DNA of 64,000 bases, from contig NZ_JAFLJM010000004.1 in assembly GCF_017745675.1 (NCBI RefSeq), positions 248,001 through 312,000 on the forward strand. The letters run 5' to 3'. Under the pieces are notes generated by a model. The model was given only the letters and a program-made list of their open reading frames with translations. It was not told the DNA's origin and ran no database searches. The stretch is from Alkalihalobacillus sp. BA299 (lineage in GTDB: Bacteria > Bacillota > Bacilli > Bacillales > Bacillaceae_F). How positions within the stretch are numbered: position 1 is the first letter of the stretch; each line of letters opens with the position of its first letter. The position numbers and the translations under genes were made by a program. Positions 26,752-35,887 of the stretch are shown here, piece by piece.

Positions 26752-28514
26752 ATTCTTACATCCACCCCTTCATATTCGTATCTTTGTGTATATGCTTTTT
26801 GAGCCGGACCATTCATTAATTGTTGCTTTTTATAATGGATCCACTTCACATTAGAAAGTGTATATCCTAGTTCAGCAAGCTGTTTTTTTAACAAAGGTTG
26901 CAGTGTGTTGATTAATATATCAGGTCGTTCATTCTCATTAAACACTTGTAAGGTAATTATTTTCTGCTGAATTTGTACGTCAACAATCGTTTCTTTTAAA
27001 TGCGCTAAATTTAGATAAAAAAGGATTCGACAATGATTAGGATTGACTTTTCCCTCAGGTGTCCTTTTCCCTTCCCATTGCACGGTAAGCTCAGTTTGCC
27101 ATTCACCAAGTTGTACCGGAATTTGTAAAAACGTATGCAAAATAGGACCTTGCATTTCTTGCGCTAGCATTTGCTGACCTGTTATTCTTTGGATCATTAA
27201 ATCCACCTTATCCTTCATCGCTGTAGAAAGGTGTAATTGGTTAAGTTGTAACAATAGACTTTTTAGCTGTTCTCCATAATTATTATTACTAGCAGTTGTT
27301 TGGGCTTGAAAAAATTGAGCAAGTTCTCTTTCATGCAAATAGCCGACACTTGCTATCATTCGTAACAATTGACTAGCTATCGTGGAACGTTCACCTTTGT
27401 GTTCATTATGAACAGATTGATTCAACATAAATGTTAACGCATCACTTTCCTTAGTCGACAATTCAGGTAATGTACGTTGTATACGTAATAACTGCTCGGT
27501 TATTTGGGTTGCATTCACTTTACTTTGAAATAATTGCAAAAGTAATTGAAGTTGTTGTTGTTGATCTACTTTAGCAACTGGTTGTTCTAAACGTGGAAGA
27601 AGAACTTGGAAAAGCGTCTTTCCGTCTAAAGAATGTAGAGACGTTGGTCCAGCCTCATTTTGGAGCAATGTTGGCCATAATTTCGCTACCTTTTGTTGAT
27701 TTACTGGATCAATCAATTGCGCCTTGAATTGCTCAAATAATTGATCGACTGTAATATTCGTTGCCATTATACCTGTTCTATGTAAAAGCTGAATTGCACC
27801 TTCACGATCAACTCCTGAGGTACCTCCTGAAGAAGCTGAATAAAGTAATTGAATAAACGGATGTTTCCCCTCAGGTATTTGCATCTCTTTCATCACCATT
27901 TGTAATCCGTTTAAATAAGGTCGTAAATCAGAATTTTCCTTCTCTAAATGCTGCAACGAAGAATGAAGTTCAACTATTTGGGAGAGCAGTGGTGTTTGTG
28001 AATAGTTCATCGCTCTTATGGCATAGAAGCTTTCTAGTGTCATCGGAAAATTTTTCTGGAATAATATCGTTAAAATTTGAAGACCTTCTTTATTTATTAA
28101 ACCAGATTGTTGCAATAAGTGAGCTGCTTTTTCAAATACATCTTTCGTAAAGGGGATTTGCTCTGTAGCAAGGTGACGAATTAATACTTCATTTACTTTG
28201 TTCCATGAAATACCAAGCTGTTGTAGAACTTGAGCTTGTGTTTGTTGTCCGTCTCTACGAACAGCATTATGATCAAGAATTTTTAGTTGTGGAACACCTC
28301 CTGCTCGCACAACTTCTAACCAGTACGTTTGTCCGGCTGTTAATGGTGCTTCAAGCTTCGCAGAAACCGTAATATTTCCTAATTGAAGTGCCGCTATATT
28401 GTTTGGGAAAAATTTCATAATCCTCCCTTGAAACAATTGGCCTTGGGAAAGGTGAAGTTTTTGTGGTTTTAGATTAGATACTCTCTGACCTAATTGCTGA
28501 ATCTTATTAAACAA
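26748..28514 (-). CDS. ylqG: FliK-like protein YlqG
   Basis: A 588-aa Gln/Leu-rich protein with a N-terminal beta-rich region (GQLFQGRIMKFFPNNIAALQ, LEAPLTAGQTYWLEVV) and a C-terminal domain of the flagellar hook-length control type (LQIPVQLGEWQTELTVQWEG ... CRILFYLNLAHLKETIVDVQ). The paired ylqH encodes an FlhB-like domain, suggesting a FliK-FlhB style interaction outside the main flagellar operon. Not essential for flagella in known cases as far as I recall; function is inferred only. Confidence 0.85.
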   Translation of the reverse strand: MFNKIQQLGQRVSNLKPQKLHLSQGQLFQGRIMKFFPNNIAALQLGNITVSAKLEAPLTAGQTYWLEVVRAGGVPQLKILDHNAVRRDGQQTQAQVLQQLGISWNKVNEVLIRHLATEQIPFTKDVFEKAAHLLQQSGLINKEGLQILTILFQKNFPMTLESFYAIRAMNYSQTPLLSQIVELHSSLQHLEKENSDLRPYLNGLQMVMKEMQIPEGKHPFIQLLYSASSGGTSGVDREGAIQLLHRTGIMATNITVDQLFEQFKAQLIDPVNQQKVAKLWPTLLQNEAGPTSLHSLDGKTLFQVLLPRLEQPVAKVDQQQQLQLLLQLFQSKVNATQITEQLLRIQRTLPELSTKESDALTFMLNQSVHNEHKGERSTIASQLLRMIASVGYLHERELAQFFQAQTTASNNNYGEQLKSLLLQLNQLHLSTAMKDKVDLMIQRITGQQMLAQEMQGPILHTFLQIPVQLGEWQTELTVQWEGKRTPEGKVNPNHCRILFYLNLAHLKETIVDVQIQQKIITLQVFNENERPDILINTLQPLLKKQLAELGYTLSNVKWIHYKKQQLMNGPAQKAYTQRYEYEGVDVRI

Positions 28515-28535
28515 CAGGACACCCCCTTACATTAA

Positions 28536-29315
28536 CTACTTTGCTATAGTTTCTTTTACAGGACTAAAACTCAATCGATGCTCACCTTGAATAATCCCTA
28601 ATGTTTCAATCGCCTGTAAATGTTCTTTCGTTCCGTACCCCATGTGACGCTCGAAACCATATTTTGGATAGCTATTACCAAGCTGCTGCATATAACGGTC
28701 TCTTGTTACTTTTGCTACAACAGAACTAGCAGCAATTGAGACACTTCTTGCATCTCCTTTAATAATTGAAGTTTGTGGTATCGATAATGGTAGTTTCATA
28801 GCATCAATTAATAAATGCTCTGGCTGTTTATCTAACCCTTTTATAGCCTCTATCATCCCTTGTTTTGTCGCTTCATAAATATTGACGTTATCAATAATTT
28901 TGGCAGAAATAATAGATGTATTTAAAGTAATTGCTTCATTTTGAATAATTTGAAAAAATTCTTCTCTTTTTTCTTTTGATAGTTTTTTAGAATCGGTTAA
29001 ACCCGGTAAAAAAAAGTCCCTCGGCAAAATCACCGCACAGCAAACAACAGGTCCTGCTAATGGACCACGACCAACCTCATCAATACCTGCAATCCATTCT
29101 ATTCCTTCGTCACGAAGTTTATATTCGTATTGACTCATCTCAACAAACATTTCACGCAATAATTCTTCTTTTTCTATTTGTTTTTGATATTTTTCAATGA
29201 GCTTTTGAACACCTTTTCGCTCATCATTTTGAATACTTTGATATAGTTCATCGGATAGTTCATTCTCATTTTGAAACAATAATTTTTCGATTTGCTTAAT
29301 TGTAAACTGGTTCAT
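28536..29315 (-). CDS. rnhB: Ribonuclease HII
   Basis: Cleaves RNA of RNA-DNA hybrids, including single ribonucleotides, with Mn2+; 259 aa. The catalytic start is [20 protein letters not shown] (Asp-Glu), with the other acidic residues in [10 protein letters not shown] and in the SVAAS...D region ([34 protein letters not shown]). The N-terminal ~70 aa helical extension is typical of Bacillus RNase HII. ylqG follows 20 nt downstream. Confidence 0.97.
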   Translation of the reverse strand: MNQFTIKQIEKLLFQNENELSDELYQSIQNDERKGVQKLIEKYQKQIEKEELLREMFVEMSQYEYKLRDEGIEWIAGIDEVGRGPLAGPVVCCAVILPRDFFLPGLTDSKKLSKEKREEFFQIIQNEAITLNTSIISAKIIDNVNIYEATKQGMIEAIKGLDKQPEHLLIDAMKLPLSIPQTSIIKGDARSVSIAASSVVAKVTRDRYMQQLGNSYPKYGFERHMGYGTKEHLQAIETLGIIQGEHRLSFSPVKETIAK

Positions 29316-29415
29316 ATTTAATTTATCTCCTCTTAGTCTTACTTATTATATCGGTTTGTTACTGTCATATTTTTATTAAGTAACCATGAAAAGTGAAATT
29401 CCTTTATTCTACGAC

Positions 29416-29462
29416 AAAAAAAGAAAATACGCAGTGATCAATGATGGCAGACCACTGCGTAA
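29416..29462 (-). terminator. rbgA intrinsic terminator
   Basis: Stem TACGCAGTG/CACTGCGTA around a 15-nt loop, followed on the minus strand by ATTTTCTTTTTTT. It begins 8 nt past the rbgA stop and separates rbgA from rnhB. Confidence 0.9.
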
Positions 29463-29469
29463 ATCCACA

Positions 29470-30324
29470 TTATAGATACTCATCTGGTGTTTCTAACGTA
29501 ATTCTTCCTAATTTTCCAGAACGAAGCTCGCGTAAAATAACCTCGGCAGTTTTATCGTAATCAATATAACCACCACTTTGTAAAAATCCACGCTTTCTGC
29601 CAATTTCGTCAAAAAGTTGTACTCCATCCTCTGGAATTGTATCAAGTTTAAAGCGTTCTTTCACTTGTCCTTCATAACGCTCTTTTAAATAATTAAGTAC
29701 AAATAATGCGACATCTTGAAAATCAAGTAACTCATCTTTTATCGCGCCAGTTGCCGCTAAACGAAAACCGATTGCTTGATCTTCAAATTTAGGCCACAAA
29801 ATTCCTGGTGTATCTAAAAGCTCCATTTCATTCCCAACTTTAATCCACTGTTGCTGTTTTGTTACACCCGGTCGATCTCCTGTTTTAGCAATCTTTTTCA
29901 CCGCAAGGCGATTAATTAATGTACTTTTTCCAACATTAGGTATACCGAGGATCATGGCTCGTATCGCTCTTGGCTTCATCCCACGAGCTTGCATCTTTTC
30001 TAGTAATGGCGATGCAAGCTCTTTGCAGCTCGGGCTAATAGCTGAAACTCCTTTACCAGATTGGCTATCAATGGCTAGAACTTTTACACCTTGCTTTGTA
30101 AAATAATGTTTCCATTGATCAGTCACTTTAGGGTCAGCTAAATCAGCTTTATTTAATAAAACAAGTCGCGGCTTATTTGTCACAATCTCATCGATCATTG
30201 GGTTTCTTGATGACATTGGAACACGTGCATCTAGTAACTCGATGACGACATCAATCAGTTTTAGCTTTTCTGTCACTTCCCGGCGAGCTTTGGCCATATG
30301 CCCTGGGAACCACTGTATCGTCAT
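29470..30324 (-). CDS. rbgA: Ribosome biogenesis GTPase RbgA (YlqF)
   Basis: Circularly permuted GTPase required for late 50S assembly (L16 insertion); 284 aa. Motif order is G4 first ([12 protein letters not shown]), then G1 [21 protein letters not shown]2 region [13 protein letters not shown] and G3 [10 protein letters not shown], followed by a helical C-terminal domain. The N-terminus [20 protein letters not shown] is the RbgA hallmark. Start ATG 30324 has AGGTG 6 nt upstream; an in-frame GTG three codons earlier overlaps that SD. Confidence 0.97.
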   Translation of the reverse strand: MTIQWFPGHMAKARREVTEKLKLIDVVIELLDARVPMSSRNPMIDEIVTNKPRLVLLNKADLADPKVTDQWKHYFTKQGVKVLAIDSQSGKGVSAISPSCKELASPLLEKMQARGMKPRAIRAMILGIPNVGKSTLINRLAVKKIAKTGDRPGVTKQQQWIKVGNEMELLDTPGILWPKFEDQAIGFRLAATGAIKDELLDFQDVALFVLNYLKERYEGQVKERFKLDTIPEDGVQLFDEIGRKRGFLQSGGYIDYDKTAEVILRELRSGKLGRITLETPDEYL

Positions 30325-30333
30325 AGTTAACAC

Positions 30334-30888
30334 CTACTTTGCAATTCGAATATCAGAGAACGGCCAAAATACAAAATTAGCCTCTCCCACTACTTCATCA
30401 TATGGTATAAAACCAATATCCCGACTATCTAAGCTTCTTCTGCGATTATCACCCATAACAAATAAATAGCCTTCAGGAACAACTACCGAATTCGTAACTT
30501 CTTCTAATGTGAAGTCGTATGTAAGTGTTGAACCATCATTTATTTCTTCTTTTAATTCATCCAAATAAGGCTCTTCATAGATTTCACCGTTAATATATAA
30601 AGTGTCATTAATAAATTCTATAGTATCTCCTGGTAAGCCAATTACTCGTTTTATGTAGTCACTTTCTTCACTTGCATGGAAAACAATAATATCAAATCGT
30701 TCAGGTTCCCCAATGGTATACCCTATTTTATTAACAATCATACGGTCACTATGATGTAAGGTAGGAACCATTGACTCTCCTTCAACTACAATTGGTGCAA
30801 ACAAAAAATAGCGAATAAGCACAGCTAACAGTAAAGCAATCAGAACTGCTTTTATCCACTCGTACGTTTCGCTTCTCCCAAAATTCAT
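30334..30888 (-). CDS. lepB: Type I signal peptidase (SipS-like)
   Basis: Membrane Ser/Lys peptidase removing Sec signal peptides; 184 aa. One N-terminal membrane helix (WIKAVLIALLLAVLIRYFLF), catalytic Ser in VVEGESMVPTLHHSDRMIVN, catalytic Lys in SDYIKRVIGLPGDTIEF, and box E GDNRRRSLDSRDIG. It sits between rplS and rbgA; B. subtilis lacks a signal peptidase there, but several other Bacillaceae have one, so this is a lineage marker. Confidence 0.95.
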   Translation of the reverse strand: MNFGRSETYEWIKAVLIALLLAVLIRYFLFAPIVVEGESMVPTLHHSDRMIVNKIGYTIGEPERFDIIVFHASEESDYIKRVIGLPGDTIEFINDTLYINGEIYEEPYLDELKEEINDGSTLTYDFTLEEVTNSVVVPEGYLFVMGDNRRRSLDSRDIGFIPYDEVVGEANFVFWPFSDIRIAK

Positions 30889-31046
30889 AGTCCATCCTCC
30901 ACAATATATATTATCTATTATGAGGAATAATTTTTCTTCCCTATCTTAGATCATATCACAACTTAATTTAGAAAACACGATTTTCGACAAAGTTACAAAA
31001 TCAAAATGACGTCTTATCTATTAGTTCAAAAATTATCATAAAGTGT

Positions 31047-31083
31047 AAAAAGGAGCTTGATAATCAAGCCCCTTCCTTTTTGT
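31047..31083 (-). terminator. rplS intrinsic terminator
   Basis: GGCTTGA/TCAAGC-type stem extended by AAAAAGG/CCTTTTT pairs with small bulges around a 3-nt loop; ends in TTTTT on the minus strand, 8 nt past the rplS stop. Confidence 0.85.
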
Positions 31084-31090
31084 CATACAA

Positions 31091-31435
31091 TTATCGAATT
31101 TCTTTAATACGCGCTGCTTTACCACGAAGGTTACGTAAGTAGTAAAGTTTAGCACGACGTACCTTACCGCGACGCTTCACTTCAATCTTATCGATTTTCG
31201 GTGAATGTAATGGGAATGTACGCTCAACACCTACGCCATAAGAAATTTTACGTACAGTAAAAGTTTCACTGACACTTGTTCCACGACGCTTGATGACTAC
31301 ACCTTCAAACACCTGAATACGCTCACGGTTACCCTCAACAACTTTTACGTGTACACGTAAAGTGTCTCCAGGACGAAACGCTGGAATATCAGTGCGTAGT
31401 TGTTCTTTAGCGATTTCACGGATAATATTGCTCAT
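31091..31435 (-). CDS. rplS: 50S ribosomal protein L19
   Basis: L19 lies at the 30S-50S interface; 114 aa. Complete match to the family: [60 protein letters not shown] and [29 protein letters not shown] precedes the ATG. It has its own promoter and structured leader (31436-31518) downstream of trmD, and its own terminator. Confidence 0.98.
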   Translation of the reverse strand: MSNIIREIAKEQLRTDIPAFRPGDTLRVHVKVVEGNRERIQVFEGVVIKRRGTSVSETFTVRKISYGVGVERTFPLHSPKIDKIEVKRRGKVRRAKLYYLRNLRGKAARIKEIR

Positions 31436-31518
31436 CCTATTCCCCTCCTTCCATCCAAGATGCTCATAACAGTCTTTCTACCTGCAGCGGAACATCGTAA
31501 TCATGGGCCATAGCCACA
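31436..31518 (-). ncRNA. L19 leader (rplS 5' UTR cis-regulatory RNA)
   Basis: The transcript from the promoter at 31525-31553 would carry an 83-nt leader. It contains GGCCCATGATTACGATGTTC and GAGCATC, with GATGTTC pairing GAGCATC (one G-U) around CGCTGC..., resembling the Firmicutes L19 leader, in which the ribosomal protein is thought to control its own mRNA. Assignment is from memory of the family's sequence; a covariance search would settle it. Confidence 0.65.
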
Positions 31519-31524
31519 ACGAGT

Positions 31525-31553
31525 ATAATAACATATTTTTCATTATAGAACAA
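31525..31553 (-). promoter_or_regulatory. SigA promoter of rplS
   Basis: -35 TTGTTC (31553-31548), 17-bp spacer, -10 TATTAT (31530-31525) with a TG one base before it (extended -10 TGTTATTAT), on the minus strand, about 35-60 nt downstream of trmD. Confidence 0.7.
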
Positions 31554-31587
31554 GTAATTATTTAGAAATTAACGAATGTAATGCCAA

Positions 31588-32271
31588 CTATTCGTTTAAT
31601 AAGTCCGGACGGCGTTGTTTCGTTCGTTTTAAAGACTGTTCGTAGCGCCATTCTTTTATCTTTTCATGATGACCCGATAATAAAACATCAGGCACTTTCA
31701 GCCCGCGAAAATCAGCAGGTCTCGTGTAGTGCGGATGTTCTAACAATCCCGTTGAAAACGAGTCAGTAACAGCGCTAGTCTCATTTCCTAATACACCTGG
31801 TAAAAGTCGAGTGACACTATCGGTAATTACCATCGCTCCAAGCTCTCCGCCCGTTAATACGTAATCACCGATCGATATTTCATCCGTAACTAAATGCTCA
31901 CGAATACGTTCATCAAACCCTTCATAATGACCACAAACTAAAATGAGATGATCTTCTTGAGCAAGCTGCTCTGCTTTTTTTTGCGTATAGCGTTCCCCCT
32001 GTGGACACAATAAAACAATTCTTGGTTTTGACTTTTGCTGCGTCTCTACTAAATCATCAACTGCATCAAAAATTGGTTGGGGCATTAATACCATTCCTGC
32101 TCCCCCACCATAAGGGTAGTCGTCGACCTTCTTATGTTTGTTTTCTGCGTAATTCCGAAAGTCGACAACATTAAATGAAACATGTCCTTTTTCAGCAGCA
32201 TGCTTTAAAATAGAAGCTCCAAATACACCGGTGAACATCTCTGGAAATAACGTCAAGATATCTATCTTCAC
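31588..32271 (-). CDS. trmD: tRNA (guanine-37-N1)-methyltransferase TrmD
   Basis: SPOUT-class methyltransferase making m1G37, needed to prevent frameshifting; 227 aa. [20 protein letters not shown] opens the protein, [20 protein letters not shown] and [20 protein letters not shown] then [20 protein letters not shown] form the trefoil-knot SAM site, and the C-terminus [20 protein letters not shown] is the tRNA-binding part. The C-terminal tail is short. Its ATG directly follows the rimM stop. Confidence 0.97.
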   Translation of the reverse strand: MKIDILTLFPEMFTGVFGASILKHAAEKGHVSFNVVDFRNYAENKHKKVDDYPYGGGAGMVLMPQPIFDAVDDLVETQQKSKPRIVLLCPQGERYTQKKAEQLAQEDHLILVCGHYEGFDERIREHLVTDEISIGDYVLTGGELGAMVITDSVTRLLPGVLGNETSAVTDSFSTGLLEHPHYTRPADFRGLKVPDVLLSGHHEKIKEWRYEQSLKRTKQRRPDLLNE

Positions 32272-32790
32272 TTAAATTAACCCCTCAAGTAATTCAATTG
32301 TCACTATTTTATCAGTGATGTTTACATCTTTGACAACATCATCAATATATGGAATTAATATGTCTTTTCCACCTTCTTTTGATTGTATAACCCAAACATC
32401 GTTAGCCCCAGGCGACAGTACTTCTTTTATTTTACCGAGTTCTCGACCTTCCTCGGTATAAACCTGACACCCGATTATTTCATGATAATAAAATTCCCCT
32501 TCCTCAAGCTCACCTAGTGCTGCTTCAGATACTTTTAAAAGTCCACCTTTGAACTTTTCAACTTCACTAATGTTTGAATAACCTTCAAACGTTAATAAAT
32601 CAAAGTTTTTATGCTTACGGTGAGTTTCAACGATAACTCGTGTCATTTCAGGCAGTGCTGGATGTTCAATGTAAAGCTCTGCACCACTAGCATAACGTTC
32701 TTCTTCAAAGTCCGTCGTCGAAATTACGCGTACTTCCCCTCGAATACCATGGGTGTTAACGATTTTACCTACTTTAAACCACTTTGTCAT
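32272..32790 (-). CDS. rimM: 16S rRNA processing protein RimM
   Basis: 30S maturation factor acting on the 3' domain with S19; 172 aa. N-terminal beta-barrel ([20 protein letters not shown], then [16 protein letters not shown]) and C-terminal PRC-barrel ([40 protein letters not shown]). Start ATG 32790 gives [11 protein letters not shown], the usual opening; the longer frame overlaps ylqD and is rejected. Coupled to trmD. Confidence 0.96.
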   Translation of the reverse strand: MTKWFKVGKIVNTHGIRGEVRVISTTDFEEERYASGAELYIEHPALPEMTRVIVETHRKHKNFDLLTFEGYSNISEVEKFKGGLLKVSEAALGELEEGEFYYHEIIGCQVYTEEGRELGKIKEVLSPGANDVWVIQSKEGGKDILIPYIDDVVKDVNITDKIVTIELLEGLI

Positions 32791-32797
32791 GTTCGTT

Positions 32798-33196
32798 TCA
32801 TCCTTTTCTAATTTCGTGAACAATTCCATCCTTAATAATAATTTCTGCTTCTGAAAAAATATCATCCCAATTATCGCCAATCTTTACTTCACAGATCGAT
32901 TGAACTGTACCATCCCGCAATTCTGTACCAATTTCTAGTTTATTCAGTTGATGGACTTTAAAATCGATTCCTCTCAATTTTTCTTCTCGCTGTTTAATCT
33001 CTTTTTGAAAACTATTTCTCAAGCTATGATTTTGTTCATGACTTGAATGTTGCTTTATTTTTTTATGTAGTTGAAACTTTAATTGTTCTAATTCTTTTAC
33101 GACTTGTTCCTTTTCAAAGTGTAATTCATTTAACAGTTGATCTTTTCTTTTTTCCGTTAAGACTTGCTTTATAGCAACTGTTTTTATTACCTTCAT
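32798..33196 (-). CDS. ylqD: YlqD family protein
   Basis: A 132-aa conserved Bacillaceae protein of unknown function. The N-terminus [20 protein letters not shown] leads into a charged coiled coil (about residues 20-80), then a small beta domain ending [20 protein letters not shown]. Located between rimM and khpA as in B. subtilis. Possibly a ribosome- or RNA-related factor given its neighbours, but no evidence in the sequence itself. Confidence 0.88.
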   Translation of the reverse strand: MKVIKTVAIKQVLTEKRKDQLLNELHFEKEQVVKELEQLKFQLHKKIKQHSSHEQNHSLRNSFQKEIKQREEKLRGIDFKVHQLNKLEIGTELRDGTVQSICEVKIGDNWDDIFSEAEIIIKDGIVHEIRKG

Positions 33197-33274
33197 GTTT
33201 CACCTCATTTATCAAAAGGGTCAATTTCTTCACTATTTGACTATGTCTTCTTTTATTTTATAGAAGCTTATACA

Positions 33275-33311
33275 AAAATAAAAGGGTGAGGTTTCCCCCT
33301 ACCCTTTTACT
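33275..33311 (-). terminator. rpsP-khpA terminator
   Basis: TAAAAGGGT/ACCCTTTTA stem with an internal GG/CC pairing around AAA, followed by TTTTTG on the minus strand. It overlaps the khpA stop codon and separates khpA from ylqD. Confidence 0.85.
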
Positions 33312-33541
33312 TCGTCAACAATATCAATGCGGATACGCTTATTTGTATTGGTCGCAGCCGCATGAACGACAGAGCGAATAGCTTTGGCTATGCGCCCTTG
33401 CTTTCCAATGATTTTGCCCATATCGTCAGGATGAACTGACAATGCAAGGTGAACAGATTGGTTATCAGTCGTTTCTGTGACATGAACTCTTTCGGGATGG
33501 TCAACAAGAGCCTTTGCAATATGTTCAACTAACTCTTTCAT
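33299..33541 (-). CDS. khpA: RNA-binding KH-domain protein KhpA (YlqC)
   Basis: An 80-aa single KH-domain RNA-binding protein; the orthologue pairs with KhpB and is linked to cell elongation and division in some Firmicutes. MKELVEHIAKALVDHPERVH, then the GxxG loop in IIGKQGRIAKAIRSVVHAAA. Start ATG 33541 matches the homologue start and has AAGGG upstream; the longer frame runs into the repeat at 33575. rpsP lies upstream, normally directly adjacent, but here a 143-bp repeat separates them. Confidence 0.95.
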   Translation of the reverse strand: MKELVEHIAKALVDHPERVHVTETTDNQSVHLALSVHPDDMGKIIGKQGRIAKAIRSVVHAAATNTNKRIRIDIVDEVKG

Positions 33542-33574
33542 TGCATTCCCTTTCTTTTCAGACATAATAAGGTT

Positions 33575-33717
33575 GTTCAAAAAGTCCGGGAAAAATAGCT
33601 GTCGAGTCTCTTCGTTGACTCGCTTCTGCGTTGCTCATGTATTTATTAATATACACTGTGCTACTCGAAGCTTCGTCGCCTCGACCTTCTCGGCTCTTTT
33701 TGTCCTCCTTTTTGAAC
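33575..33717. repeat. 143-bp palindromic element with GTTCAAAAAG ends
   Basis: Terminal inverted repeats GTTCAAAAAG (33575-33584) and CTTTTTGAAC (33708-33717). Inside are small hairpins such as GAGTC/GACTC and the palindrome CGAAGCTTCG. GC content is higher than the flanks. It lies between rpsP and khpA, whose orthologues are usually adjacent, so it looks inserted. I recall similar sequences dispersed in other Bacillus genomes, which I cannot verify here. No transposase is encoded. Confidence 0.75.
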
Positions 33718-33733
33718 TCGATTATAATGCTGA

Positions 33734-34006
33734 TTACTTACTGTTTTTTTCGTTGTGTAGCTTTTCCATAATACCAGCTTTAGAGAAGAGGTTACGAACT
33801 GTGTCAGAAGGCTTTGCACCTTTTAACATCCAGTCTAAAGCTTTTTCTTCTTTAATTTCAACTTTTGCTGGTTGAGTTAGCGGATTGTAAGTACCGATTT
33901 CCTCAATGAAACGTCCATCACGCGGTGCGCGAGAATCTGCTACAACTACACGATAAAATGGGGCTTTTTTAGAACCCATACGTTTTAAACGAATTTTAAC
34001 TGCCAT
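33734..34006 (-). CDS. rpsP: 30S ribosomal protein S16
   Basis: S16, an early assembly protein of the 30S; 90 aa. [40 protein letters not shown] and [20 protein letters not shown] are family-typical. Start ATG 34006 has GGAGGTG upstream. It follows ffh by about 90 nt and precedes khpA. Confidence 0.98.
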   Translation of the reverse strand: MAVKIRLKRMGSKKAPFYRVVVADSRAPRDGRFIEEIGTYNPLTQPAKVEIKEEKALDWMLKGAKPSDTVRNLFSKAGIMEKLHNEKNSK

Positions 34007-34096
34007 TCGTTGTACACCTCCAAATAATTTCACACAATAATTTATATTATAGTAATTTTCACTAGCTTGCAACTAGGAAAAAATGAAAAACTAAAT

Positions 34097-35443
34097 TTAA
34101 AATGGGAATTTAAAAGGCATTTTTCCTTTTTTCTTCCCTTTCCCCATGTTCGTCATTTGCTTCATCATCTTCTTCATGTCTTCAAATTGCTTTAAAAGAC
34201 GGTTTACATCTTGAATTGACGTCCCACTTCCTTTTGCAATTCTACGACGACGGCTCGCATTAATAACACTTGGGTCTTGCTTTTCTTGCTTCGTCATGGA
34301 TCGGACAATTGCTTCTACACGGCCGATTTGTTTATCATCGACCTGCAGGTTTTTCATGCCCTTCATTTTATTCATTCCTGGCATCATACCTAGAATTTCA
34401 TCTAGTGGGCCCATATTTCGAACTTGATCAAGCTGCTCTAAAAAATCATCAAACGTAAAGTCCATCGTTCGCATTTTTCTCTCAAGCTCACGCGCTTTTT
34501 CTTCATCAACATTTGCTTGCGCTTTCTCAATTAAAGTTAATACATCACCCATGCCAAGAATTCTTGATGCCATTCGCTCAGGATGGAACGGTTCAAGTTG
34601 GTCTACTTTTTCACCCATACCCGCAAATTTAATGGGAGTATTGGTTACCGATTTAACCGATAATGCAGCACCACCACGAGTATCTCCATCAAGCTTAGTT
34701 AATACAACACCAGTAATATCTAACTGCTCGTTAAAGCTCTCAGCCACATTAACTGCATCTTGCCCCGTCATAGCATCAACAACGAGTAAAATTTCATCAG
34801 GCTTTGCAATTTCTTTCACCTGTTTTAACTCATCCATCAACTCTTCATCAATATGCAATCGACCTGCAGTATCAATAATAACATAATCATTATGGTCTTC
34901 TTTTGCTTTTTTAATCGCTTCTTCAGCGATTTGCACTGGGCTTACTTGATCACCAAGAGAAAACACAGGCATATTTAGCTGCTTCCCTAATGTTTCTAGC
35001 TGCTTAATTGCTGCTGGCCGATAAATATCCGCAGCTACGAGCATCGGATTACGATTATGTTTTTTCCGTAAGTGATTGGCTAATTTCGCGGTCGTTGTCG
35101 TTTTACCAGCACCTTGCAAACCGACCATCATGACAACTGTCGGTGGCTTGCTAGCGACTACAATTTTACTCTGTTCTCCGCCCATTAAAGCTGTTAGTTC
35201 TTCGTTAACGACTTTAATAACTTGTTGACCGGGAGTTAAGCTCTTTAATACTTCTTGTCCGATGGCACGTTCTTTCACACGTGCAATAAATTCTTTTACG
35301 ACTTTAAAATTAACATCCGCTTCTAATAATGCAAGTCGAACTTCTCGCATCATTTCTTTAACATCAGCTTCTGTTACTTTCCCTTTACCACGGATTTTCT
35401 GCATCGTACTCTGCAGTCGTTCCGCTAAACCTTCAAATGCCAT
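34097..35443 (-). CDS. ffh: Signal recognition particle protein Ffh
   Basis: SRP54-type GTPase that binds signal sequences and scRNA for co-translational targeting; 448 aa. N domain (LAERLQSTMQKIRGKGKVTE), G domain with P-loop MMVGLQGAGKTTTTAKLANH, DTAGRLHIDEELMDEL and TKLDGDTRGGAALS, and Met-rich M domain (MMPGMNKMKGMKNLQ ... RRRRIAKGSGTSIQDVNRLL) ending in a basic tail. ylxM lies 13 nt upstream. Confidence 0.98.
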   Translation of the reverse strand: MAFEGLAERLQSTMQKIRGKGKVTEADVKEMMREVRLALLEADVNFKVVKEFIARVKERAIGQEVLKSLTPGQQVIKVVNEELTALMGGEQSKIVVASKPPTVVMMVGLQGAGKTTTTAKLANHLRKKHNRNPMLVAADIYRPAAIKQLETLGKQLNMPVFSLGDQVSPVQIAEEAIKKAKEDHNDYVIIDTAGRLHIDEELMDELKQVKEIAKPDEILLVVDAMTGQDAVNVAESFNEQLDITGVVLTKLDGDTRGGAALSVKSVTNTPIKFAGMGEKVDQLEPFHPERMASRILGMGDVLTLIEKAQANVDEEKARELERKMRTMDFTFDDFLEQLDQVRNMGPLDEILGMMPGMNKMKGMKNLQVDDKQIGRVEAIVRSMTKQEKQDPSVINASRRRRIAKGSGTSIQDVNRLLKQFEDMKKMMKQMTNMGKGKKKGKMPFKFPF

Positions 35444-35456
35444 TGGCCGTCGCCTC

Positions 35457-35789
35457 CTACTCTAGTTTTTCAAGAGCTTCGATGACGCTCATGATCTCTT
35501 CAGGAGTCGCTTCTGGTTTTAAGATTGCCGATTTTAACTGTGCAATATAGTTGGAACGCTGCTCGAACTTTTCGAGGAGCGATAATTTTGCTTCGTATTC
35601 CTCTAGCATTGCCTCAGTCCGCTTGATGTTATCATAGACGGCTTGACGGCTAATCTCAAATTCTTCGGCAATTTCACCTAGGGAGAAGTCATCTAAATAA
35701 TAGAGTTCCATATATTGTCGTTGCTTAGATGTTAATAAGGACTGATAGAAGTCGAATAAATAGTTCATCCTTAAGGTTTTATCGAGCAA
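35457..35789 (-). CDS. ylxM: YlxM/p13-like DNA-binding SRP-associated protein
   Basis: Helix-turn-helix protein encoded next to ffh in Firmicutes; thought to modulate SRP. 110 aa with the signature [20 protein letters not shown], then [20 protein letters not shown] and [17 protein letters not shown], the sigma-70 region 4-like HTH. Start chosen as TTG 35789, 9 nt after AAGGGG, which gives exactly the B. subtilis length; the ATG at 35798 abuts that SD. ftsY lies about 100 nt upstream. Confidence 0.93.
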   Translation of the reverse strand: MLDKTLRMNYLFDFYQSLLTSKQRQYMELYYLDDFSLGEIAEEFEISRQAVYDNIKRTEAMLEEYEAKLSLLEKFEQRSNYIAQLKSAILKPEATPEEIMSVIEALEKLE

Positions 35790-35887
35790 ACGGACCATCC
35801 CCTTGTTAAGTGAATTCCCTTTACAAGAGAACATACTACACGAAAAGAAAATGAGTGTCAAGTTTTTTTCTTGAAAGACCTTTTTTC

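Noticed and set aside
33573..33875. 100-codon plus-strand ORF across the repeat and rpsP
   Set aside because: It is the antisense of the 143-bp element and rpsP, with no SD.
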